DNA from: JBCDCU01 sp039180865
GTDB lineage: Bacteria > Pseudomonadota > Alphaproteobacteria > Rhizobiales > JACESI01
Reading direction: 5' to 3'
DNA: 19,706 nucleotides
Assembly (NCBI GenBank): GCA_039180865.1
Contig: JBCDCZ010000052.1
Coordinates: forward strand, 1 to 19,706
Shown: piece by piece, positions 7,197 through 14,112 of the stretch
How positions within the stretch are numbered: the first letter of the stretch is position 1
Layout of the letters: every line of letters begins with the position of its first letter
Notes under the pieces: model-generated
The model's database searches: none
Seen by the model: the letters and a program-made list of their open reading frames with translations, nothing else
Told to the model about the DNA's origin: nothing
Made by a program: the position numbers and the translations under genes

Positions 7197-7213
7197 CGGG
7201 CGCTCAGCGCCCG
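7197..7213 (+). promoter_or_regulatory. Stem-loop between the binding-protein and ATPase genes
   Basis: A perfect 7-bp GC stem (CGGGCGC/GCGCCCG) with a TCA loop begins 14 bases after the binding-protein stop codon. No T-tract follows, so complete termination is unlikely. By analogy with other importer operons it probably protects the upstream message or attenuates read-through, giving excess binding protein. It parallels the hairpin after dctP at 110-128. Confidence 0.5.
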
Positions 7214-7247
7214 AACGTAAACGAAACATTCCGGCATTGCGGGGCGG

Positions 7248-8057
7248 ATGCGCATCGCAATGCCGTTTGTGTGGAAACCTATCGAGCGCCCCTCTATGTC
7301 GGCTCCCCTGTTCTCCCTGAACGGCATCACCAAATCCTTCTCAAACGGCACAGTTGCTCTGTCGAACATGTCGATGGATGTCAGAGAGGGCGAATTCATT
7401 TCGCTACTCGGACCATCGGGCTGCGGCAAATCAACAGCCTTGCGCATTATGGCCGGTCTCGGCACAGCCACGCGCGGAAGCGTTGATTGGCAGGAAAAAG
7501 GGGCACATGAGATTTCATTTGTCTTCCAGGAACCAACCCTGATGCCGTGGGCGAATGTCTTCACCAATGTGTGGCTGCCGCTTCGCCTGAAAGGCATTTC
7601 CAAATCATCAGCGCGCGAACGCGTGTTCGAGGCGCTTCAAATGGTTGGGCTTGAGAAATTCTCGGAGAGTTATCCGCGGGAATTGTCAGGCGGTATGAAA
7701 ATGCGGGTCTCAATTGCCCGCGCCCTGATTACCCGCCCTCAGCTCTTGTTGATGGACGAGCCCTTCGCGGCTCTCGATGAAATCACACGATTGAAACTGA
7801 ACGACGATCTCCTTGAACTCTGGTCGAAACTTGGATGGACCGTCGTCTTCGTCACCCACTCGGTCTATGAATCGGTCTATCTTTCAAGCCGGATTGCCGT
7901 CATGGCAGCCCGCCCCGGACGGATCGTCGAGGACATGAAGATCTCAGCACCCTATCCACGCGGCGAAGCGTTCAGAACGTCGGAAGAATACGGGGTGTTC
8001 GCGCGCCAGGCCTCCCAGGCGCTTCATGCAGCCATGAACACGCAGGACCACCTATGA
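7248..8057 (+). CDS. ABC transporter ATP-binding protein (TauB/SsuB/ThiZ type)
   Basis: Cytoplasmic ATPase subunit of the importer. All motifs are intact (numbered from the ATG at 7248): Walker A GPSGCGKST at 55-63, Q-loop FQEPTLMPW at 93-101, signature LSGGM at 146-150, Walker B LLLMDEP at 166-172, D-loop ALD at 175-177 and the switch histidine in VTHS at 202-205. The length of 269 residues suits the nitrate/sulfonate/taurine subfamily. The start is uncertain. The first ATG has GGGGCGG directly against it, too close for a normal ribosome site. An ATG at 7296 (MSAPLFSLNG) matches the usual family start better but has no clear ribosome site either. The gene overlaps the permease by ATGA, implying coupled translation. 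Confidence 0.92.
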   Translation: MRIAMPFVWKPIERPSMSAPLFSLNGITKSFSNGTVALSNMSMDVREGEFISLLGPSGCGKSTALRIMAGLGTATRGSVDWQEKGAHEISFVFQEPTLMPWANVFTNVWLPLRLKGISKSSARERVFEALQMVGLEKFSESYPRELSGGMKMRVSIARALITRPQLLLMDEPFAALDEITRLKLNDDLLELWSKLGWTVVFVTHSVYESVYLSSRIAVMAARPGRIVEDMKISAPYPRGEAFRTSEEYGVFARQASQALHAAMNTQDHL

Positions 8058-8896
8058 GCGACACAGTCCTTCTGATCGACGCGGAAGAAGAAAAGAAAGC
8101 CCGCCGGGAACGGATGATGGGCGTCCTTAAATGGGCTCTGCCCCTTGGACTCCTTATGCTTTCAGTCGTTGGCTGGCATTACATTGTCGTTGCCAACCAG
8201 ATCCCCCACTACATCCTGCCGTCGCCGGGACGAGTTTTTGAAACCCTCTTCGCCGATTGGCATATATTGGGTCCGGCCCTTTGGAATACGCTCACTTTGA
8301 CGATCATGGGATTGATTGTGGCCGTTATTGGTGGCGTCGGACTTGCAATTCTCTTCACCCAGTCGCGCATCATCGAATATTCACTCTTTCCCTATGCAGT
8401 CATCCTGCAGGTCACCCCGATTGTCGCGATCTTCCCGCTGATCAACATCTATATCGATGACATCACAACCAAACTCCTGTTGTGCGCCTGGATCGTTGCA
8501 TTTTTTCCTCTTTTGTCTAACACGACGCTAGGCCTCAATTCGACAGACCACAATCTGCGCAATCTCTTCCAGCTTTATGGCGCATCGCGCTGGCAAACGC
8601 TTGTCCATCTGCAGTTGCCCAATGCCCTTCCTTACTTTCTGACGGGACTCAGGATTGCAGGCGGTCTTGCGCTCATTGGTTCCGTTGTTGCCGAGTTTGT
8701 GGCAGGAACAGCCGGTTCCGGTTCCGGGCTTGCGACACGGATCATCGAATCGGGCTTCAGACTTAACATTTCCCGACTCTTTGCCTGCCTTCTTCTGATC
8801 TCCCTCTCCGGTATTGCGATCTACCTTGTAACCAGCCTGATTTCCCACTTCGCGCTCCATAAATGGCATGAGAGCGCGCTCAAGCGGGAAAACTGA
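8054..8896 (+). CDS. ABC transporter permease (BPD_transp_1, TauC/SsuC type)
   Basis: A 280-residue inner-membrane subunit with about six helices (roughly 25-46, 76-102, 109-132, 138-158, 198-218 and 240-265) after a charged cytoplasmic N-terminus. YILPSPGRVFETL at 53-65 is the standard segment before the transport domain in this subfamily. The cytoplasmic coupling loop that docks on the ATPase is at 165-190, with LFQLYGASRWQTLVHLQLP around the conserved Gly176 and Pro189; the usual EAA triplet is replaced by LRN. The start codon overlaps the ATPase stop (ATGA), with AGGA at 8044-8047. It forms the membrane pore, probably as a homodimer, for whatever the upstream receptor binds. Confidence 0.92.
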   Translation: MSDTVLLIDAEEEKKARRERMMGVLKWALPLGLLMLSVVGWHYIVVANQIPHYILPSPGRVFETLFADWHILGPALWNTLTLTIMGLIVAVIGGVGLAILFTQSRIIEYSLFPYAVILQVTPIVAIFPLINIYIDDITTKLLLCAWIVAFFPLLSNTTLGLNSTDHNLRNLFQLYGASRWQTLVHLQLPNALPYFLTGLRIAGGLALIGSVVAEFVAGTAGSGSGLATRIIESGFRLNISRLFACLLLISLSGIAIYLVTSLISHFALHKWHESALKREN

Positions 8897-8919
8897 TTGT
8901 AAGGACAAGGACGTAAGCC

Positions 8920-10254
8920 ATGAGTTGGCCAACAGATTTACGCGAAATGCTCAACGGAAAAGAGGTGTTGATCATCAATGCCCGTGCACCCACCGCACTT
9001 CTTGAAACCGCGTCTCATTCGGAGATCACCGACATCAACCTCATGCTCGATCAAGGTCGGATCGTTGGGATCAATCCGGCACACAATCCGGGCTTCGAAG
9101 GACCCGTGATCGATCTTGACGGCGGCCTCATCTTGCCGTGCTTCACCGACATACACACCCACCTCGATAAGGGGCACATCTGGCCGCGCCAGCAGAATCC
9201 GAACGGCACATTCGAAGGTGCCCTATCAAGTGTCATGGAAGACCGCGAAGCGAATTGGACCACGGAGGATGTCCGTGCGCGCATGACCTTTTCGCTGGAA
9301 TGCGCCTACCACCACGGCACAGCCGCGATCCGAACGCATCTCGACAGTCCTGGAAAACAAGCGGCGATCTCATGGCCGCTTTTTGAAGAGATACGATCTG
9401 AATGGTCGGACCGGATTGAACTTCAGGCTGCGTCGCTCTTTGGGATTGATGCCATGGACCATGAAGCCTTTCTCCCAGCGCTCCTCCCGCATATCACGAA
9501 GGCCGGTGGCATTCTGGGTGCCGTCGCTTATCCAGTACCACGCCTTGAAGAGCATCTGGAAACGCTCTTCAAGACGTCGATCGATCATAGCCTGACGCTT
9601 GATTTCCACGCGGATGAAACACGGGACCCATCGTCTGATTGTCTGTTGAAGATCGCCGAAACGGCGAAACGCTTGAAATTCGAAGGCCAGGTTCTGGTCG
9701 GCCATTGCTGTTCGCTTGCCCGTCAGCGGGCCGACACGATTGATCGCACACTCGATGTTGTCGCGGATGCCGGACTGGGCGTTGTCTCGTTACCGCTCTG
9801 CAATCTCTATCTGCAGGATCGCCTCTATGATGGCCAAGCCCCGATCACGCCGCATTGGCGCGGTGTCACGCTTCTGCATGAAATGAAGGCACGCGGCATC
9901 CCGGTAATGATTGCAAGCGACAATACCCGAGATCCCTTCTACTCCTATGGCGATCTCGATATGCTCGAGGTCTATCGCGAAGCAACCCGGATCGCCCATC
10001 TCGACCACCCAGTCGGCGACTGGCCGGGAGCTGTCACCAAAACCTCCGCGGCTTTTGGTGAATTTGCTGCCTCGTCCTGTCTTTCGGAAGGGCGGCCCGC
10101 CGATATCGTCTTGTTCCGAGCCCGATCCTGGACCGAACTCTTCGCCCGCCCGCAGTACGACCGCATCGTCGTGCGGGGTGGCCGCGCCATTGATACAGCC
10201 CTCCCCGACTACCGCGTACTCGATCCAATCGTTGGAGAACCGAAACATGACTGA
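8920..10254 (+). CDS. Amidohydrolase, cytosine deaminase-like (CodA family)
   Basis: A 444-residue metal-dependent hydrolase with a TIM-barrel core (about 70-385) flanked by a small beta domain made of both termini. The cytosine-deaminase-like pattern is complete: metal ligands His79 and His81 in DIHTHLDKGH, His230 with catalytic Glu233 in HADE, His262 in GHC, and Asp334 in ASDNTRDPFYSYG. These correspond to His61, His63, His214, Glu217, His246 and Asp313 of E. coli CodA. The family deaminates cytosine and related pyrimidines, triazines or creatinine-like rings, or opens cyclic amides. It sits 23 bp after the permease, with an AAGGA ribosome site, and overlaps the next gene by 8 bp. It is therefore the likely first or early enzyme acting on the imported compound. 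The real substrate is unknown. Confidence 0.85.
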   Translation: MSWPTDLREMLNGKEVLIINARAPTALLETASHSEITDINLMLDQGRIVGINPAHNPGFEGPVIDLDGGLILPCFTDIHTHLDKGHIWPRQQNPNGTFEGALSSVMEDREANWTTEDVRARMTFSLECAYHHGTAAIRTHLDSPGKQAAISWPLFEEIRSEWSDRIELQAASLFGIDAMDHEAFLPALLPHITKAGGILGAVAYPVPRLEEHLETLFKTSIDHSLTLDFHADETRDPSSDCLLKIAETAKRLKFEGQVLVGHCCSLARQRADTIDRTLDVVADAGLGVVSLPLCNLYLQDRLYDGQAPITPHWRGVTLLHEMKARGIPVMIASDNTRDPFYSYGDLDMLEVYREATRIAHLDHPVGDWPGAVTKTSAAFGEFAASSCLSEGRPADIVLFRARSWTELFARPQYDRIVVRGGRAIDTALPDYRVLDPIVGEPKHD

Positions 10255-11641
10255 TATCGCCGCCCTTAAAAAAGCGCTCGGCCCGATTAAGACCGAGGAC
10301 AATGCGGCGATCGTGAAACAGAAGAGCCGTGACTTTTACTGGTATTCGCCGGTCCTCAAACGTCAGCTGGATGATGTCACCGCAGACCTCATTGTCAGCC
10401 CAACGAGTGAGGCGGAGGTGATCGAAACCCTTAAGATTTGCCACAGCATGGGTGTGCCGGTAACGCCGCGCGGCACCGGCACCGGCAATTATGGGCAGGC
10501 GATGCCGCTCTCCGGCGGGGTGGTCCTGAACCTTGCCGAAATGAATGCGGTAAAAGAAATCAAACAGGGAAGCTATGTCGCGGAAGCCGGCGCAATCATT
10601 GCCGACATCGACCGCGCGGCGATCACGAGCGGCCAGGAAGTCCGGCTGCATCCCTCAACCTATCACACCGCCTCAATCGGTGGCTTTATTGCTGGCGGAT
10701 CCGGCGGTGTCGGGTCGATCAATTTCGGGGGATTGCGCGATCTTGGCAATATCATTCGCGTGCGGGTTGTGACGATGGAAGAGAACCCACGTGTCCTTGA
10801 ACTCTCAGGCTATGATCTTCACAAGGTCAGCCACGCCTATGGCACAAACGGCATCATCACTGAAGTGGAGATGCCACTCGCTGCCCATTATAACTGGGTT
10901 GATTTCCTGATTGGATTCGACGATTGGGAACGCTGCGTTCAGTTTTCAAATGAACTTGCCCAAATGGACGGTCTTCTGACGAAGAACGTTGCGCCGATTG
11001 AAGCGCCGGTCCCACATGACTACTTCCTGCGCCACAAAAAGTTCATCGAGCGTGGCCAGTCCGTTGCCGTTGTTATCGCAGCGCCGCAGGCCGCCAGTTC
11101 GCTTCAAGCCTTCGCGGAAAAGGAAAAGGGCGCAATACTCTACCGCTCCGATATTGCGAGTGAAGAGGAAAAGAAGGGCCTGCCGCCCGGTTACGAACTC
11201 TCCTGGAACCACACCACCTTGCGTGCTCTCAGGGTCGACCCTTCGATCACCTATCTACAGGTTCTTTACCCGTTTCCTGATGCGGTCAAAAAGATTGTCC
11301 GCATGAGCGAGATCTTCGGTGAGGAGTTGCCCGGCCATGCGGAATTCGTGCGGTTCGATGGCGATGTCACGGCTTTCGGTCTTCCGATGGTGCGCTTCAC
11401 CACCGAAGAGCGTCTCGAAGAAATCATGAAAATCCATGAAGCGGAGGGATGTCCGATTTTCAATCCGCACCGCTATACACTCGAAGAAGGCGGTATGAAG
11501 GAAACCGACGAGATCCAACTCGCTTTTAAGCGCGAATCCGATCCCGACGGGCTCCTTAATCCGGGCAAGATGGTCGCCTGGGAAAATCCCGATTTCGATT
11601 TTTCCAATCAGACTTACCTCTTCACCGGCCTGAAGAAGTAA
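10247..11641 (+). CDS. FAD-binding oxidoreductase, GlcD/VAO superfamily
   Basis: A 464-residue flavoenzyme of the FAD_binding_4 (PCMH fold) superfamily. The nucleotide-binding part is at about 45-210, with the pyrophosphate loop PRGTGTGNYGQAMPLSGG at 74-91 and a second glycine-rich segment GGFIAGGSGGVGS at 145-157. The C-terminal cap ends in the family signature DPDGLLNPGKM at 432-442. The position used for histidyl-FAD in covalent members carries no histidine, so FAD is probably non-covalent, as in D-lactate/glycolate dehydrogenases. No signal peptide is present, so it acts in the cytoplasm. The start at 10247 lies inside the end of the amidohydrolase gene (8-bp overlap) with GGAG nine bases upstream; the frame is open much further upstream but only within the amidohydrolase gene. 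It likely oxidises a hydroxyl or amine of the pathway intermediate. Confidence 0.85.
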   Translation: MTDIAALKKALGPIKTEDNAAIVKQKSRDFYWYSPVLKRQLDDVTADLIVSPTSEAEVIETLKICHSMGVPVTPRGTGTGNYGQAMPLSGGVVLNLAEMNAVKEIKQGSYVAEAGAIIADIDRAAITSGQEVRLHPSTYHTASIGGFIAGGSGGVGSINFGGLRDLGNIIRVRVVTMEENPRVLELSGYDLHKVSHAYGTNGIITEVEMPLAAHYNWVDFLIGFDDWERCVQFSNELAQMDGLLTKNVAPIEAPVPHDYFLRHKKFIERGQSVAVVIAAPQAASSLQAFAEKEKGAILYRSDIASEEEKKGLPPGYELSWNHTTLRALRVDPSITYLQVLYPFPDAVKKIVRMSEIFGEELPGHAEFVRFDGDVTAFGLPMVRFTTEERLEEIMKIHEAEGCPIFNPHRYTLEEGGMKETDEIQLAFKRESDPDGLLNPGKMVAWENPDFDFSNQTYLFTGLKK

Positions 11642-11653
11642 AGCGGGGCGGGA

Positions 11654-12235
11654 ATGCGGATTCTTGTCCTTTTCGCCCATCCGGTCGAAACGAGTTTTCA
11701 GGCGGCCCTCTACCGGACTGTCTGTGACGAGTTGAAAAGTGCAGGCCACGAAGTCGACGGGCTTGACCTTTATGCCGAAGACTTCGATCCGCGCCTCACA
11801 CGCGATGAGCGTATGGATTATCATGACCTTTCAAAGAACCAAACAAATGTGGCCGCTTACGTCGAACGCGTCCAAACTGCGGAAGCCATGGTGATTGTCA
11901 CGCCTGTCTGGAACTTCGGTTACCCGGCCATTCTAAAAGGGTTTTTTGATCGGGTTTTTCTTCCGGGCGTAAGCTTCGAAATGGTCACGGGAAAAGTTAA
12001 GCCGAAACTGAAGAACATCCGAAAGCTCTCGATTGTCACAACCTATGGCGGGTCATTTTGGCGCGCGTTTCTGGTCGGTGATCCACCGCGCCGGATTGCC
12101 AAAAGGTTCTTGCGCGCAACCTTTTCGCTCGTCACACCCGTTGCGTATCTTGCCCACTACGATATGAACCGGTCAACCGACGCGAGTCGCACGGCTTTTC
12201 TTAAAAAAGTCGCTCACCACATGGCACACTTTTGA
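11654..12235 (+). CDS. NAD(P)H-dependent oxidoreductase, flavodoxin_2 family (first of two)
   Basis: A 193-residue flavodoxin-fold protein like the quinone reductases and general NAD(P)H-dependent oxidoreductases (MdaB/YwrO/NQO relatives). The flavin phosphate loop is FAHPVETSFQAAL at 7-19. The second flavin segment is TPVWNFGYPAILKGFFDRVF at 83-102, and TTYGGSFWRAFLVGDPPRR at 129-147 completes the site. Such enzymes move two electrons from NAD(P)H through bound FMN/FAD to quinones, nitro groups or other acceptors. It begins 12 bp after the FAD oxidoreductase, with GGGG at 11644-11647. A structured spacer separates it from a paralogue downstream. It may recycle electrons or reduce an aromatic or quinonoid intermediate; which of these cannot be said. 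Confidence 0.83.
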   Translation: MRILVLFAHPVETSFQAALYRTVCDELKSAGHEVDGLDLYAEDFDPRLTRDERMDYHDLSKNQTNVAAYVERVQTAEAMVIVTPVWNFGYPAILKGFFDRVFLPGVSFEMVTGKVKPKLKNIRKLSIVTTYGGSFWRAFLVGDPPRRIAKRFLRATFSLVTPVAYLAHYDMNRSTDASRTAFLKKVAHHMAHF

Positions 12236-12237
12236 GA

Positions 12238-12278
12238 AAAGCCGACAACCTTTGAAAAGCATAAAGGCGCTCGGCTTT
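12238..12278 (+). promoter_or_regulatory. Two-part intercistronic stem-loop
   Basis: Three bases after the stop codon of the first flavodoxin-like gene, AAAGCCGA (12238-12245) pairs perfectly with TCGGCTTT (12271-12278). Inside it, CCTTT (12249-12253) pairs with AAAGG (12263-12267) around a nine-base loop. The two helices are separated by a symmetric 3x3 internal loop. It lies in the largest gap of the nine-gene cluster (85 bp). No long T-run follows. It may be an mRNA processing or stability element, or an attenuator. Confidence 0.45.
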
Positions 12279-12320
12279 GCCGCGCCGCAACGAACCAGGA
12301 CAGGGTTATCAGGATCAAGT

Positions 12321-12908
12321 ATGAAAGCGTTAGTTGTCTACTGCCATCCTTGCGAAGAAAGCTTCAATGCGGCTGTACGTGACACGGCAATCAGGACACT
12401 GGAAGACAAAGGCCATGATGTGCGCCTGCTTGACCTCTACAAAGAGGGCTTCAACCCTGTGATGAGCGCGGAAGAACGCCGATGTTACAACGATAAGGAC
12501 TGCAACATCGACCCGGTCGCTGATCAGCTTGAACTGATTCGCTGGGCTGACATGCTGGTCTTTGTCTACCCGACCTGGTGGTTTGGACTCCCTGCTATGC
12601 TGAAAGGGTGGCTCGACCGGGTTTGGATACCCCACGAGACATTCCAACTACCAGAAGGGAAAGGCCCGCTCAAAGGGTGTATGGAAAACGTCAAGAAGAT
12701 CGCTATTGTGACGACCTGTGGCGCGACCTGGCTTCAAAGCAAGGTGGTCGGTGAACCGGGCCGCAAGACGATTGCCCGCGGGCTTCGCTTTCTATGCTGC
12801 CCGAATTGCAGCACTCTCTATCTCGCCCACTACAAAATGGATGCATCGACACCGCAAAGCCGCAAGGGCTTCCTTACAAAGGTTGAGAGAAAACTCGCCC
12901 ACCTTTAG
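12321..12908 (+). CDS. NAD(P)H-dependent oxidoreductase, flavodoxin_2 family (second, cysteine-rich)
   Basis: A 195-residue paralogue of the preceding gene, about one third identical by eye and collinear with it. Conserved flavin segments are YCHPCEESFNAAV (7-19), YPTWWFGLPAMLKGWLDRVW (83-102) and TTCGATWLQSKVVG (131-144). Unlike its partner, which has a single cysteine, it has nine (8, 11, 55, 61, 120, 133, 159, 160, 163), including CxxC pairs at 8-11 and 160-163. The ATG at 12321 is chosen because AGGA at 12311-12314 is six bases upstream and the fold begins at once; an in-frame ATG at 12252 would add 23 unrelated residues inside the stem-loop region. The adjacent paralogues may form a heterodimer or work in sequence on related intermediates; neither is shown. 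Confidence 0.82.
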   Translation: MKALVVYCHPCEESFNAAVRDTAIRTLEDKGHDVRLLDLYKEGFNPVMSAEERRCYNDKDCNIDPVADQLELIRWADMLVFVYPTWWFGLPAMLKGWLDRVWIPHETFQLPEGKGPLKGCMENVKKIAIVTTCGATWLQSKVVGEPGRKTIARGLRFLCCPNCSTLYLAHYKMDASTPQSRKGFLTKVERKLAHL

Positions 12909-12942
12909 GCTTTCTTGAAAAAACAGTGCTCGGGAGGGGGGT

Positions 12943-14031
12943 ATGCTTGAGGGCGTGCGTATCGTTGAGGTCGAGGGGCTCGGTCCCGGCCCCTTTGCAG
13001 GCATGCATCTTGCCGATCTCGGTGCCGATGTCATCGTCGTTCATAGACCGGGGAAAAGTGCTGTTCCCGGTGTTCCGGAACGCACGCTGCTCGATCGCGG
13101 AAAGCGTTCAATTGCGCTGGACCTCAAGAGCGCAGAAGACAAGCGGATTTTTCTCAAATTGATCGAGACGGCGGACGGCGTCATCGAAGGCTTTCGGCCA
13201 GGCGTCATGGAACGTCTTGGCCTCGCACCCAAAGATTGCCACGCGGTCAATCCCGCTCTGGTGTACGGTCGAATGACCGGCTGGGGTCAGGATGGCCCGC
13301 TTTCAGAAACCGCAGGCCATGACCTCAATTATATTTCACGATCTGGAGCAGCCTTTTACGCGTCGCCTACCGGCAGCCCACCCTTTACGCCCCCGACACT
13401 GATTGGCGATGTCGGAGGGGGTGCGCTTTATCTCGTAATCGGCCTTCTTGCCGGTATTATGAATGCCCGCGCCACAGGGAGCGGCACCGTGGTTGATGCG
13501 GCCATGGTCGACGGCTCAGCCCATATGATGAACCTTCTGATGGCCATCCGTCAGGCAGGCGGCCTCTCCGAAACGCGTGGTCAAAGTCTTCTCGATGGTC
13601 CCCATTGGTGCCGGTGTTATAAAACCGCGGATCAGGGCTATATCAGCGTCCAGTGCCTGGAGCCGAAGTTTTACGCAGTCTTTCTCGAAAAACTCGACCT
13701 TTCTGAAGATCCCGCTTTTTCGGATCAATTCGATAAAACCCTTTGGCCGGATCTCTCCGCGCGCCTGGAAGCAATTTTCGCCGAACGCGCGCGCGACGAA
13801 TGGGCATCCCACTTTGCTGGATCCGATGCCTGTGTCGCGCCGGTCCTAAGCCCCTCGGAGGCGCAGGCCGATCCGTTTAATGCCAGTCGCAAATCGTGGT
13901 TTGAAGATGATGGGCTTCTGCAAGCGGCGGCGGCACCCCGCTTTTCCGGCGAGCCGCAATGGGCACCGCGCAAGAGCCCAGCGCGAGACGCAGACCGGGC
14001 CGAAATTCTCGCCGAACTCGCAGACGACTGA
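12943..14031 (+). CDS. Alpha-methylacyl-CoA racemase (CaiB/BaiF family III CoA transferase fold)
   Basis: A 362-residue member of the family III CoA-transferase superfamily, assigned to the racemase branch rather than true transferases. The catalytic residues of Mycobacterium tuberculosis MCR, His126, Asp156 and Glu241, fall at almost the same positions here: His126 in AGHDLNY, Asp156 in IGDVGGG and Glu240 in CLEPKFY. The transferase nucleophile aspartate of formyl-CoA transferases is not in the expected context. The reaction is interconversion of (2R)- and (2S)-2-methylacyl-CoA by alpha-proton exchange, making substrates acceptable to a stereospecific acyl-CoA dehydrogenase, which is encoded just downstream. 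The N-terminal ADLGADVI Rossmann segment is normal. A very strong ribosome site (GGAGGGGGG region at 12933-12941) precedes the ATG. Confidence 0.87.
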   Translation: MLEGVRIVEVEGLGPGPFAGMHLADLGADVIVVHRPGKSAVPGVPERTLLDRGKRSIALDLKSAEDKRIFLKLIETADGVIEGFRPGVMERLGLAPKDCHAVNPALVYGRMTGWGQDGPLSETAGHDLNYISRSGAAFYASPTGSPPFTPPTLIGDVGGGALYLVIGLLAGIMNARATGSGTVVDAAMVDGSAHMMNLLMAIRQAGGLSETRGQSLLDGPHWCRCYKTADQGYISVQCLEPKFYAVFLEKLDLSEDPAFSDQFDKTLWPDLSARLEAIFAERARDEWASHFAGSDACVAPVLSPSEAQADPFNASRKSWFEDDGLLQAAAAPRFSGEPQWAPRKSPARDADRAEILAELADD

Positions 14032-14112
14032 CGAACACATTGCGCCGACTTGCCAAAATCTGCGAAGGTCTCGAAGGAACGCCCAAATACGGCTGGCTAG
14101 GGGAGGAAACCT

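Noticed and set aside
9911..10246. N-terminal extension of the FAD oxidoreductase upstream of 10247
   Set aside because: The frame is open only because it lies in an alternative frame of the amidohydrolase gene; the fold begins at 10247, which has its own ribosome site.
10247..11641. Cytokinin dehydrogenase, with the operon degrading isoprenoid cytokinins
   Set aside because: Attractive because of the branched-acyl enzymes, but the covalent-flavin histidine and a cytokinin-binding domain are not seen and the C-terminus is GlcD-like.
12943..14031. True CoA-transferase (formyl-CoA or carnitine type)
   Set aside because: The His126/Asp156/Glu240 set matches methylacyl-CoA racemase instead.
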